NCBI GenBank assembly: GCA_020833005.1
Contig: JAJHRD010000011.1
Span: forward strand, 1 to 38,040
Direction of reading: 5' to 3'
Length of the DNA: 38,040 nucleotides
Source of the DNA: Candidatus Methanomethylicota archaeon
GTDB taxonomy: Archaea > Thermoproteota > Methanomethylicia > Culexarchaeales > Culexarchaeaceae
Part shown: positions 14,819-22,528 of the stretch, one piece after another
Numbering within the stretch: position 1 is the stretch's first letter
Layout: every line of letters starts with the position of its first letter
Position numbers and translations under genes: made by a program
The notes under the pieces: generated by a model
The model's input: the letters and a program-made list of their open reading frames with translations, nothing else
Databases searched by the model: none
What the model was told of the DNA's origin: nothing

Positions 14819-17614
14819 ATGAAATCCTTCCAAAAACTAAATGAAAAGCTCAGGAAAGTGATTGTGGAATATGGATACATAGAGCCCACAGAACCCCAAG
14901 AGGAGGCAATACCAAAAATACTTGATGGAAGGAATGTGCTAATCATAGCACCCACAGGTTCAGGTAAAACTGAAGCAGCACTATTCCCAGTAATGAGTAA
15001 GATACTGGATGAAGAAGCTAGGGGGATTAGGGCAATATACATAACACCCCTAAGAGCATTGAATAGGGACATATTGAGGAGGATGCAGGAAATAGCTTTG
15101 AAAGCTGGGTTAACCATGGAAGTTAGGCATGGAGATACACCTGAAACTGCTAGGAGGAGGCAATCCATAAAGCCACCACAAATACTGATAACAACACCGG
15201 AAACATTACAAGCAATACTGCCGGGGAAGAGGATGCGCAAACACCTATCAAAAGTTAAACATGTGATAATAGATGAGATACATGAATTCATATCAGATAA
15301 GAGGGGGGCTCAACTATCCCTAGCACTGGAAAGACTTAGGGAGATATGTGGAAGAGAATATCAGAGGATAGGGTTATCTGCAACCATTGGAAACCCATGG
15401 GAAGCAGCTAAATTCCTATCAGGTGAGGGGAGAGATGTGGAGATAGTGGATTCAACCATTGGTAAAAAGATTGAAGTGAAAGTTGAAGCCGTAACCGATG
15501 ATATGAAGATTGAGGGGAGGGTGGATGCAGATATACCGGAGACCATAATACCTAGAATTAAGAGGATAGTGGAGTTGGTATTGGAAAATGGATCAACACT
15601 ACTCTTCACAAACACTAGGGAAACAGCTGAATACCTTGCAACAATCATTAGGAAAATGAATCCACCATTCAATATAGGCGTACATCACGGTTCACTATCA
15701 AGGGAAGAGAGGATAAGAGTTGAAGAGGAATTCAAGAATGGGAAGATAAAACTCTTGATATGCACATCATCCCTAGAACTTGGATTGGACATTGGACTCG
15801 TAAACTACGTAATACAATACACATCACCAAGACAAACAGTAAACCTAATACAGAGAATTGGGAGAGCAAAACACAAATTAACGGAGACTTCAAAGGGAAC
15901 AATAATATCATCAACCCTAGATGACATACTGGAATCAGCAGTTCTAGCCAGGAGAGGGGTTAATGGAATCCTAGAACCGGCAAAGATCCATGAGAAAGCC
16001 TTAGACGTTTTAGCCCACCAAATTGTTGGATTGATAATGGATAATGGACCTATGAATATAAGCGATGTTAAAAGGGTTTTCATAAGAGCATACCCATATA
16101 GGGATATAAGTGAAAATGAAATATCTGAAGTTGCATCATTCTTATCAAGCATAGGAGTTGTAAGATACTTCAAAGAAGATGGAACCATTAAGGCTAGGGG
16201 GATTAGGACATGGAAATACTACTACGAAAACCTATCAGTAATACCAGATGTAAGGAGGTTTAAAGTCATATCTACGGAGAACATGAGAGCCATAGGGGAA
16301 CTAGATGAAGAATTCGTTGCAATACATGGGGAAGAACCATTCATACTTGCTGGGAGAGCTTGGAGAATTATAAACGTAGATGAAGATGAAATGAAAGTCT
16401 ACGTGGAGTATATGGGTGATGAAATTGCAGCAATACCAGCATGGATTGGAGAATTAATACCAGTATCCATGGAAGCAGCCATGGAAACAGCTGATTTGAG
16501 GGAGAAGATAATTGGAAGTGAAGATTTAAGCGAATACCCATTAACAGGGGAAGCAATAGAGTATGCTAAGAAAATTTTGGGAGAACACTTGAAATGTGGA
16601 ATACCAATACCAACATCAAATAGGGTTATAGTGGAAGGGTTGGGGAGGATAATAGTAGTACATGTACCACTTGGAACTAATGGTAATAGAACTCTGGCAG
16701 CAATACTCTCATCCAAGATAACTGAGAAGATGAGGATGAATGTGAGGAGGATTTCAGATTCATATAGAGTGGCATTGATAACAACAAACCCAATAAACCC
16801 AGAATCAATAGTTGAATTGATTAGAGGCTTAAGTATAGATGAAGGGATTGTCAATGCATTGAAGAATACGCATGAATATCAGTGGAAGCTACTACATGTT
16901 GCTAGGAGGATGGGGGTTGTGGAGAAGGATGCAAAGATAAGTAGGATTAAAGGGTTAGCAGCATACTTGGAGGATACAGTTGCAGAAAGAGAGGCGCTTA
17001 GAGAAGCCATACAAGACTACTTCAACATAGAGGCAGTTAAGAGGTTTGTGGAAGAAGTTAGAGCTGGAAGGGTTAGGTTGGAAGCGTATAGGGGTAGAAT
17101 GGATTCTGATATATCGCCATTAACTAGGCAAATACTCATCCAAGCACTTCCACAAGGCTTAATACCGAAGGGTGAAGCCCCACTAAACATAGTGGATATA
17201 GTTAGGGAGAGATTACAGAATAGGGAAGTTATACTTGCATGCATACATTGTAGGAAGTGGATGGGTAGATATAAAGTGAAGTACCTACCTGAAGAGATAG
17301 TTTGCCCAAAATGTGGAGCAAAAGCCATAGGGGCAACACATAGGGAAGACATATTAAAGATATTGGAGAAGTGGCATAGGGGTTTGAAGATGAGTGATGA
17401 TGAGAAGAAGAGTTTCGAAGAATTCCAGAAGAGCATAAGCTTAATAATGAGTTATGGTAAGAGGGCGTTAATAGCCTTGGCAGCTAGAGGAGTTGGGCCG
17501 ACGACAGCTGCAAGGATACTGAAGGGGTACTTTAAGACTGAAGAGGAATTCTACCTACAAATATTGGAAGCTGAGAAGGAGTATCTTAGAACTAGGATGT
17601 TCTGGGAGGAGTAG
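14819..17614 (+). CDS. lhr: Lhr-type superfamily 2 DNA/RNA helicase
   Basis: A 931-residue ATP-dependent helicase of the Lhr group, implicated in archaeal DNA repair and RNA handling. Motifs in order: Q-like motif (EPTEPQEEAIP), motif I APTGSGKT (44-51), Ia YITPLRALNRD, Ib TTPETLQA, motif II DEIH (152-155), motif III LSATIGNP (~184-191). The second RecA domain carries LLFTNTRETAEYL, HHGSLSREER, TSSLELGLDIG and QRIGRAKH. Then come the Lhr winged helix/beta-barrel region and a C-terminal zinc site, C808-x2-C811 and C829-x2-C832. It ends with a short helical tail holding ALAARGVGPTTAARIL, a helix-hairpin-helix-like stretch. The C-terminal zinc site resembles the aLhr2-like branch, but I cannot assign a subfamily. 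The start follows GAAGCCC weakly, and the gene is close behind the RHH gene. Confidence 0.93.
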   Translation: MKSFQKLNEKLRKVIVEYGYIEPTEPQEEAIPKILDGRNVLIIAPTGSGKTEAALFPVMSKILDEEARGIRAIYITPLRALNRDILRRMQEIALKAGLTMEVRHGDTPETARRRQSIKPPQILITTPETLQAILPGKRMRKHLSKVKHVIIDEIHEFISDKRGAQLSLALERLREICGREYQRIGLSATIGNPWEAAKFLSGEGRDVEIVDSTIGKKIEVKVEAVTDDMKIEGRVDADIPETIIPRIKRIVELVLENGSTLLFTNTRETAEYLATIIRKMNPPFNIGVHHGSLSREERIRVEEEFKNGKIKLLICTSSLELGLDIGLVNYVIQYTSPRQTVNLIQRIGRAKHKLTETSKGTIISSTLDDILESAVLARRGVNGILEPAKIHEKALDVLAHQIVGLIMDNGPMNISDVKRVFIRAYPYRDISENEISEVASFLSSIGVVRYFKEDGTIKARGIRTWKYYYENLSVIPDVRRFKVISTENMRAIGELDEEFVAIHGEEPFILAGRAWRIINVDEDEMKVYVEYMGDEIAAIPAWIGELIPVSMEAAMETADLREKIIGSEDLSEYPLTGEAIEYAKKILGEHLKCGIPIPTSNRVIVEGLGRIIVVHVPLGTNGNRTLAAILSSKITEKMRMNVRRISDSYRVALITTNPINPESIVELIRGLSIDEGIVNALKNTHEYQWKLLHVARRMGVVEKDAKISRIKGLAAYLEDTVAEREALREAIQDYFNIEAVKRFVEEVRAGRVRLEAYRGRMDSDISPLTRQILIQALPQGLIPKGEAPLNIVDIVRERLQNREVILACIHCRKWMGRYKVKYLPEEIVCPKCGAKAIGATHREDILKILEKWHRGLKMSDDEKKSFEEFQKSISLIMSYGKRALIALAARGVGPTTAARILKGYFKTEEEFYLQILEAEKEYLRTRMFWEE

Positions 17615-17617
17615 GTT

Positions 17618-18121
17618 ATGATAATAACTGGTATGAAAGCTTATAAGATGGGAATCGTGGAAAACCTCATATCACCAGAATTGCAAATTCAACCAGCAGG
17701 GATAGAGTTAACTTTGAATAGTGTCTGGAGATTTATGGGTTCAGGGACAATAGACTTTACAAATAAGCATAGGATTATCCCAAATGCAGAGCAAATACCA
17801 TTCGATGATGAAGGGAAAGTACACTTGGAAAGGGGTGCATATAAGATAGTGTACAATGAAATTGTAAAGATGCCGAAAAACATGATAGCCATAGGGTTAC
17901 CGAGATCATCACTATTGAGATGTGGAGCCACAATACATACAGCATTATGGGATCCAGGATATATTGGTAGAAGTGAAAGCTTATTGTATGTGTATAATGA
18001 GCATGGAATAACGCTGTATAGGAATGCAAGGATAATTCAATTGATATTCATAGAATTGGAAGGGGAACCGCATAAAACGTATGAGGGTAGATATCAAAAA
18101 GAAAATATTGATTTAAGTTAA
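17618..18121 (+). CDS. dUTPase/dCTP deaminase superfamily protein, probably dUTPase
   Basis: A 167-residue protein of the dCTP deaminase/dUTPase fold, which keeps uracil out of DNA by controlling dUTP or making dUMP. Visible blocks: QPAGIELTLNSVW (28-40), YKIVYNEIVKMPKNMIAIGL, the substrate loop PRSSLLRCGATIHTALWDPG, IGRSESLLYVYN, ARIIQLIFIELEG and a C-terminal GRYQKEN. In dCTP deaminases the residue three before the final Asn of the VLEFYN-type block is the catalytic Glu. Here that block reads LLYVYN with Tyr, so deamination is unlikely and dUTP hydrolysis is more probable. It starts three bases after the Lhr stop, with GGAGTAGG as ribosome-binding site, suggesting an operon with a DNA-maintenance theme. 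It overlaps the fumarase beta gene tail-to-tail by 4 bp. Confidence 0.82.
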   Translation: MIITGMKAYKMGIVENLISPELQIQPAGIELTLNSVWRFMGSGTIDFTNKHRIIPNAEQIPFDDEGKVHLERGAYKIVYNEIVKMPKNMIAIGLPRSSLLRCGATIHTALWDPGYIGRSESLLYVYNEHGITLYRNARIIQLIFIELEGEPHKTYEGRYQKENIDLS

Positions 18122-18729
18122 CCTTGAACTCCAATCTTCGGGTAAATCTCTTCCCTAAGCCTCCTATAAACCTCCTTGTTTATTGAATCGTAGAAATTGT
18201 TTCCATGAGAATCTATGGTTACCATTAGTGGACCGAAATTCTCAACTTCAATAACCCATAATGCTTCAGGTATACCTAAATCTAGCCAATGAACATCCAA
18301 AACCCTCTTCATACCCTTAACAGCCAAAACAGCTGCTCCACCAGTAAATATTGTGTAGACTGCACCAAACTTCCTGCAAGCTTCAACAGTCCTAGCCCCC
18401 ATTCCACCCTTACCAATTATCATCCTAACACCAGTCTTCTCAATAAACTCATACTCCAATGGATCCATCCTAGTACTTGTCGTTGGACCTGCAACCACAA
18501 CAACCCATTTATCATCCTTCTTATCGACCACTGGACCACAATGGTATATTGCAAGCCCCCTCAAATCTATTGGTAGGGAGCCTCCTGAATTCAATATTGA
18601 TAAAGCTCTACTATGAGCTGCATCCCTAGCCGTAACAACGATTCCACTTAAATAGACTATGTCTCCAACCTTAAGCTTCCTAACATCCCCCTCACTTAAT
18701 GGAGTTTTCATATGATATTCCAAGCCCAT
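18118..18729 (-). CDS. Class I fumarate hydratase, beta subunit
   Basis: A 203-residue C-terminal-type subunit of the two-subunit class I (Fe-S) fumarase, which interconverts fumarate and malate in the TCA cycle. The opening KLKVGDIVYLSGIVVTARDAAH and the block VVVAGPTTSTRMDPLEYEFIEKTG are characteristic of the beta (FumA C-terminal) family. IGKGGMGARTVEACRKFGAVY and the late DLGIPEALWVIEVENFGPL also fit. L(+)-tartrate dehydratase subunit TtdB is homologous and cannot be excluded. Its ATG immediately follows the TGA of the alpha gene (TGAATG), so the subunits are translationally coupled. Confidence 0.92.
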   Translation of the reverse strand: MGLEYHMKTPLSEGDVRKLKVGDIVYLSGIVVTARDAAHSRALSILNSGGSLPIDLRGLAIYHCGPVVDKKDDKWVVVVAGPTTSTRMDPLEYEFIEKTGVRMIIGKGGMGARTVEACRKFGAVYTIFTGGAAVLAVKGMKRVLDVHWLDLGIPEALWVIEVENFGPLMVTIDSHGNNFYDSINKEVYRRLREEIYPKIGVQG

Positions 18730-19641
18730 TCACCTCCACAATTCATTCATGAATTTATGTGTTATGAAATCAACGTTCCCCCTGGAATCCATGATCATAG
18801 TTGACCTCCTAACAGCCCAGCAATTGAATACTACAGCTACAGCATATGATGCTGGATGCCTATGGGCGCAATCCACATGGACATCTAGAGCAGTAGTCTT
18901 ACCTCCAACGCCATGTGGACCTATACCTAAACTATTCACAAGTTCAAGTAATTCAACTTCAAGTTTAGCTAGACCTTCAACATCACTCCTAACACCAATA
19001 GGTCTAAGTAGAGCCTTCTTTGCAAGTTTAACTGCATAATCCATTGTTCCACCCAAACCAACACCTATAACTGTGGGTGGGCATGGTTTAGGTCCAGCCT
19101 CTGCAACAGCATCTAAAACTATCTTCTTAGCATACCTTAACCCCTCAGTGGGTAGGATGACTTTAGCTAAGCATGGCCCCTCACTTCCACCACCCTTCGG
19201 GAATGCTGTCACCTTAAGTTCACTACTATTCGGTATGAGTTCCCATTCTATGTGTGGCACATATCTACCAGTATTATCGCCGGGATTCTTCCCACTTAAA
19301 ACATCCACTGAATTCGGTCTGAGGGGTATTTCTCTTGTTGCTCTAATGGTGGCTTTCCTAAGTATATCAGCCAATGCACCCTTAACTGGAAACTCATCCC
19401 CAACGGAAACATAGAATGATATGAGTCCAGTATCCTGGCATATAGGCTTCCCCTCAACTTCAGCAAGTTCACAATTCCTAATAATTGCATCAAGCTGGGC
19501 CTTTGCAAGTGGATTATCCTCCAAATCCCTAGCTTTAATCAATGCATTCTTAACGTCTTGCGGAAGATATATTGATGCAGCTTTAAGAAGCATTACAATG
19601 GCATCCTCAATCCTCTTATCCAAAGACAAATTCAACACCAA
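18730..19641 (-). CDS. Class I fumarate hydratase, alpha subunit
   Basis: A 303-residue alpha subunit carrying the [4Fe-4S] cluster of class I fumarase. The three family Cys motifs are present: KPICQDTGLISFYV, then GPKPCPPTVIGVGLGGT, and DVHVDCAHRHPASYAVAV. Substrate-loop blocks include SGKNPGDNTGRYVPHIEW, FPKGGGSEGPC and GIGPHGVGGKTTALDV. The TTG start at 19641 is followed by GTG and a further TTG. A TATA-like TTTTTAAGTT near 19667 lies ~26 bp upstream, so the transcript is probably leaderless. L(+)-tartrate dehydratase alpha is the alternative reading. Confidence 0.92.
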   Translation of the reverse strand: MVLNLSLDKRIEDAIVMLLKAASIYLPQDVKNALIKARDLEDNPLAKAQLDAIIRNCELAEVEGKPICQDTGLISFYVSVGDEFPVKGALADILRKATIRATREIPLRPNSVDVLSGKNPGDNTGRYVPHIEWELIPNSSELKVTAFPKGGGSEGPCLAKVILPTEGLRYAKKIVLDAVAEAGPKPCPPTVIGVGLGGTMDYAVKLAKKALLRPIGVRSDVEGLAKLEVELLELVNSLGIGPHGVGGKTTALDVHVDCAHRHPASYAVAVVFNCWAVRRSTMIMDSRGNVDFITHKFMNELWR

Positions 19642-19679
19642 TTAATAGAGGGTGGTGGTTAACTTAAAAATGTTAAATG

Positions 19680-20120
19680 TTACGATTTATGGGGGATCCA
19701 TACTTCACCTTTATCGGTAACTTCCTTCTTCCATATGTGAACTTCACTTTTAACCCTTTCAACGATCTCCCTTAAAACCTTAAACCCTTCACTCCTATGT
19801 TTAGATGCAACTCCAACTATGAATGTATGTTCACCTGGAAATGCACGCCCAACTTTATGCATAACAGCCACCGAGTAAACACCATCACACTTCATGGCAT
19901 CCCCCACTATACTCTCCAATTCAGCTTTAGCTAGATCACCATAAGCCTCATAATCGAGCTCCTTCACAACCCCCCCATTAGCACCCTCAGATCTAACAAA
20001 ACCTATGAATAATAGGATGCAACCAACATTTGGTGATGAAGATTTCAAACGATTAATGAGGCTATTGAAATCCACGCCCTCCAAATCCCCCAAAAATACT
20101 AGACTCAAACAATACACCAA
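19680..20120 (-). CDS. moaE: Molybdopterin synthase catalytic subunit MoaE
   Basis: A 146-residue large subunit of molybdopterin synthase, which adds sulfur from MoaD thiocarboxylate to precursor Z during molybdenum/tungsten cofactor synthesis. Family blocks: NVGCILLFIGFVRSEG, VVKELDYEAYGDLAKAEL, VAVMHKVGRAFPGEHTFIVGVASKHR, and the C-terminal EVHIWKKEVTDKGEVWIPHKS with the conserved Lys residues. The start is TTG 20120 or GTG 20117; a TATA element near 20146 puts the transcription start at that point. No moaD or other moa gene is nearby, so it is a single-gene unit here. Its presence predicts a Mo/W-pterin enzyme elsewhere in the genome. Confidence 0.93.
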   Translation of the reverse strand: MVYCLSLVFLGDLEGVDFNSLINRLKSSSPNVGCILLFIGFVRSEGANGGVVKELDYEAYGDLAKAELESIVGDAMKCDGVYSVAVMHKVGRAFPGEHTFIVGVASKHRSEGFKVLREIVERVKSEVHIWKKEVTDKGEVWIPHKS

Positions 20121-20137
20121 ATTAAAATTTGAGGTTG

Positions 20138-20153
20138 AAAATTTATAAAAATA
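20138..20153. promoter_or_regulatory. Bidirectional TATA element, moaE and CxxCxxCC gene
   Basis: ATTTATAAAAAT at ~20141-20152 is close to palindromic at its core (TTTATAAA). Its centre is ~26 bp from TTG 20120 on the minus strand and ~32 bp from GTG 20178 (38 from ATG 20184) on the plus strand. It fits a single shared TATA box serving both genes. Confidence 0.5.
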
Positions 20154-20177
20154 GCTGAAAATCCCATAAATGTGTGA

Positions 20178-20639
20178 GTGATTATGGAGAGGGGGGAGAG
20201 ATACATACCATGGAGGGAAGCTAAATTATGGAGATGCATTAGATGTGGTGAATGTTGCAGAGCATATATAGTACCATTAAAGATGAATGAAGCAGCGTCA
20301 CTTACAAGGAAGTATGGACCCGTAGTGGTATACTATAATGGGAAGTACTATTTGTCTAAGAAGGGTGATGGTTCATGCATATTCCTAACAAAAGTTAATG
20401 GAATAGCGTACTGCACAATCTACCTTGAAAGACCACTAACTTGTAAACTATACCCATTCCACTTATCAGTGAAGCCAATGGAGGGGGTTAGTGAGGAGAA
20501 TGCGAGGATCGAATTTGAGGATATGGAGCTGTACCTATACCTCGACTCACTATGCCCAGGGATAGGGCATGGATATAGGATAGAAGACTTCATACCAAAA
20601 ATCGTTGATCTTTGGAGGATATATTCATCCACACGTTAA
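20178..20639 (+). CDS. YkgJ-type CxxCxxCC metal-binding protein
   Basis: A 153-residue member of the YkgJ/CxxCxxCC family of predicted zinc- or iron-chelating proteins; a family member is flagellin N-methylase FliB. The motif RCIRCGECCRAY (Cys20, 23, 26 and 27 from GTG 20178) opens the domain. Further Cys lie in DGSCIFLTKVNGIAYCTIY and ERPLTCKLYPFHL, as the family requires. The acidic tail ends DSLCPGIGHGYRIEDFI. The start is GTG 20178 or ATG 20184. It overlaps pyrF tail-to-tail by 4 bp. Function unknown beyond metal binding. Confidence 0.85.
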   Translation: MIMERGERYIPWREAKLWRCIRCGECCRAYIVPLKMNEAASLTRKYGPVVVYYNGKYYLSKKGDGSCIFLTKVNGIAYCTIYLERPLTCKLYPFHLSVKPMEGVSEENARIEFEDMELYLYLDSLCPGIGHGYRIEDFIPKIVDLWRIYSSTR

Positions 20640-21415
20640 ATCCAACTCATATCCCTAAACCTTTTAGCCGCAACTTCAGGTTCCTTCGCTTCAAATATAG
20701 ATCTCCCCACAATAAAGTATTCTGAACCTGCATTCAAACAATTCTTAACATCCCCACCTTGAAAGCCAACTCCGGGAGTATATATTGGAATGTTATCTCC
20801 AAGTAGCTTCCTAACTTCCCTTATCCTTTCAGGGTATGTGGCTCCCACAACAACGCCATCAGCCCCCCATTTAAGAGCCCTCTCAGCGAAAACCATGTAT
20901 AGAGGTTTTAAGCCCCCCTCAACGTAAACTGGAAGCTCATAACTTTCAGGGGAAGCCTTATGACTCATATATGTGAGTAGTATAACCCCCCTACCACCAT
21001 AATCCCTAGCAACCTCAAATATTGGCTCAACACCCTCACTCCAACCCACCAATGGATTAACTATGATGGCATCAAATCCAGCTTCAAAATAATGTTTAGC
21101 AGCCCAAATGTTGGTGTGACCAACATCACTAAGCTTACAATCCATTATAGCTGGAATCCCAAGCTTATGGGCTAAATCCACAATATCACTAACCCCACCA
21201 TAAAGTCCAAGGGGCAATAGCAACTGCATATTAACCTTAACAGCACATATATATGGTGAAACTAGGGAGAGAATCTTCAAAGCCCTCTCCTTCAAAGAAT
21301 TGAAACCCGCATCCCTTGGAAGCATGGATAAATCCAAAGCTAGAATAATCCTACTCCCCCTAGACCTAGATACCGAGGCAATATAATCCTTAAACCCCAA
21401 TGAAATACACCCCAT
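20636..21415 (-). CDS. pyrF: Orotidine 5'-phosphate decarboxylase PyrF
   Basis: Final step of de novo UMP synthesis (OMP to UMP and CO2). The longer open frame to 21484 adds a hydrophobic low-value stretch. ATG 21415 lies ~25 bp from a TATA box (CTATATAG, 21436-21443), so I use it (259 residues). Motifs: RIILALDLS near 22-30, AVKVN near 58-62, and the catalytic D92-x-K94-x2-D97 motif (MDCKLSDVGHTN). Later blocks are YTPGVGFQGGD and YFIVGRSIFEA, which bind phosphate. The insert around residues 102-165 (HYFEAGFDAIIVNPLVGWSE and on) gives the longer archaeal form of the enzyme. Leaderless transcription is likely. Confidence 0.93.
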   Translation of the reverse strand: MGCISLGFKDYIASVSRSRGSRIILALDLSMLPRDAGFNSLKERALKILSLVSPYICAVKVNMQLLLPLGLYGGVSDIVDLAHKLGIPAIMDCKLSDVGHTNIWAAKHYFEAGFDAIIVNPLVGWSEGVEPIFEVARDYGGRGVILLTYMSHKASPESYELPVYVEGGLKPLYMVFAERALKWGADGVVVGATYPERIREVRKLLGDNIPIYTPGVGFQGGDVKNCLNAGSEYFIVGRSIFEAKEPEVAAKRFRDMSWI

Positions 21416-21431
21416 AAACAATAGCAGGAGA

Positions 21432-21445
21432 ATAGCTATATAGTT
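21432..21445 (-). promoter_or_regulatory. TATA box for pyrF
   Basis: CTATATAG at 21436-21443 is centred ~25 bp before ATG 21415 on the minus strand. No ribosome-binding sequence is needed if the transcript starts at the ATG. This position is the main reason for rejecting the longer reading frame for pyrF. Confidence 0.5.
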
Positions 21446-21515
21446 TACCATACAATATGCAGACGTATAAGAAAAGTTTAACAAACACCTAAACCCATAT
21501 AATCATGATTAACAT

Positions 21516-21737
21516 ATGAGTGAAGATAAAAGTAAGGATATTGAAAAGATATTGCGGGAGAGACTAATATTCTATAGGTTAATGGGTGAGGGAGGCTCAA
21601 TAGAATCACCACAAGGAATATACTTCCACAACGAAACAGCAAAACTACTAATAAAGATAATTGAAGATTTAAAGAGGATTGAAAGGAAAGTGGATGAAAT
21701 ATTGAGTAGAATGCAGCAAATGCAAAGGGATAATTGA
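21516..21737 (+). CDS. Small helical coiled-coil protein upstream of trmI
   Basis: A 73-residue, highly charged protein. An N-terminal segment (KDIEKILRERLIFYRLMGEG) and a Gly-rich joint (SIESPQGIYFHNET) precede a long C-terminal helix (AKLLIKIIEDLKRIERKVDE) with heptad-like spacing and Met/Gln at the end. No Cys and no membrane segment. It precedes trmI by 21 bases in the same direction. Family not recognised. It could be an oligomerising partner of the operon, but only position supports that. Confidence 0.6.
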   Translation: MSEDKSKDIEKILRERLIFYRLMGEGGSIESPQGIYFHNETAKLLIKIIEDLKRIERKVDEILSRMQQMQRDN

Positions 21738-21758
21738 ATATCCCTGTGGGGTGCTAGA

Positions 21759-22526
21759 ATGATAAGTGAAAACGACTATGTAATACTATACTTCGATCAA
21801 AGGGTAAACTACATGATAAAGTTGAAGAAGGATCAAGTATTCCACAGCCATAAGGGGTATATAAAGACAAACGACATAATAGGGAAGAGGTATGGGGAGA
21901 AGGTGAAAAGCCACATTGGAGTAGAATTCCACATACTAAAACCAACAATAAGGGATTATGTAATGAAAGCTTCAAGGAAAACGCAGATAATATACCCAAA
22001 AGATATTGCAACAATAATACATTACTCTGGAATAGGCCCAGGATCAAGAGTTATAGAAGCTGGAACAGGGTCAGGGGCCCTAACAATGGCATTAGCATAC
22101 TATGTGAAGCCAAATGGTAAAGTATACAGTTACGACAATAGAGAGGAACATATAAAGGTGGCTAAAAGCAACATTGAAAAAGCCGGATTAATGGATTACG
22201 TGGAACTGAAACTTAAAGATGTAAGTGAGGGGTTTGATGAGAGGGATGTGGATGCAGTGATACTAGACCTACCATCACCATGGCTAATAGTGGAAAAAGC
22301 ATATGAGGCATTAGCTGATTGGGGGATAATAGTCAGCTACAGCCCATCAATAGAGCAAGTGATAAAGACTGTTGAAGCATTGGAGAGGGCAAAATTCATT
22401 GGAATAGAATGCATAGAGAATATTCAGAGGAGGTGGAAAGTGAAGCCTAATGAGACGAGACCAGAAACATTAATGATAGGGCATACAGGATACATAGTAT
22501 TGGCCAGAAAATCCTTGGAGGATTGA
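21759..22526 (+). CDS. trmI: tRNA (adenine-N1)-methyltransferase TrmI
   Basis: A 255-residue SAM-dependent enzyme that makes m1A at tRNA positions 57/58 in archaea and stabilises the T-loop. The N-terminal beta domain (DYVILYFDQRVNYMIKLKKD, KGYIKTNDIIGKRYGEKV) precedes a Rossmann methyltransferase. Its motifs are SRVIEAGTGSGALTMALAYY (motif I), KVYSYDNREEHIKVAKSNIE, and DAVILDLPSPWLIVEKA (motif IV). The DLPSPW block is specific to the TrmI/Trm61 group. The tail has RPETLMIGHTGYIVLARK, also typical. The start is ATG 21759 with GTGGGGTGC as ribosome-binding region. It is followed by the membrane peptidase gene with overlapping or abutting ends. Confidence 0.94.
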   Translation: MISENDYVILYFDQRVNYMIKLKKDQVFHSHKGYIKTNDIIGKRYGEKVKSHIGVEFHILKPTIRDYVMKASRKTQIIYPKDIATIIHYSGIGPGSRVIEAGTGSGALTMALAYYVKPNGKVYSYDNREEHIKVAKSNIEKAGLMDYVELKLKDVSEGFDERDVDAVILDLPSPWLIVEKAYEALADWGIIVSYSPSIEQVIKTVEALERAKFIGIECIENIQRRWKVKPNETRPETLMIGHTGYIVLARKSLED

Positions 22527-22528
22527 AT

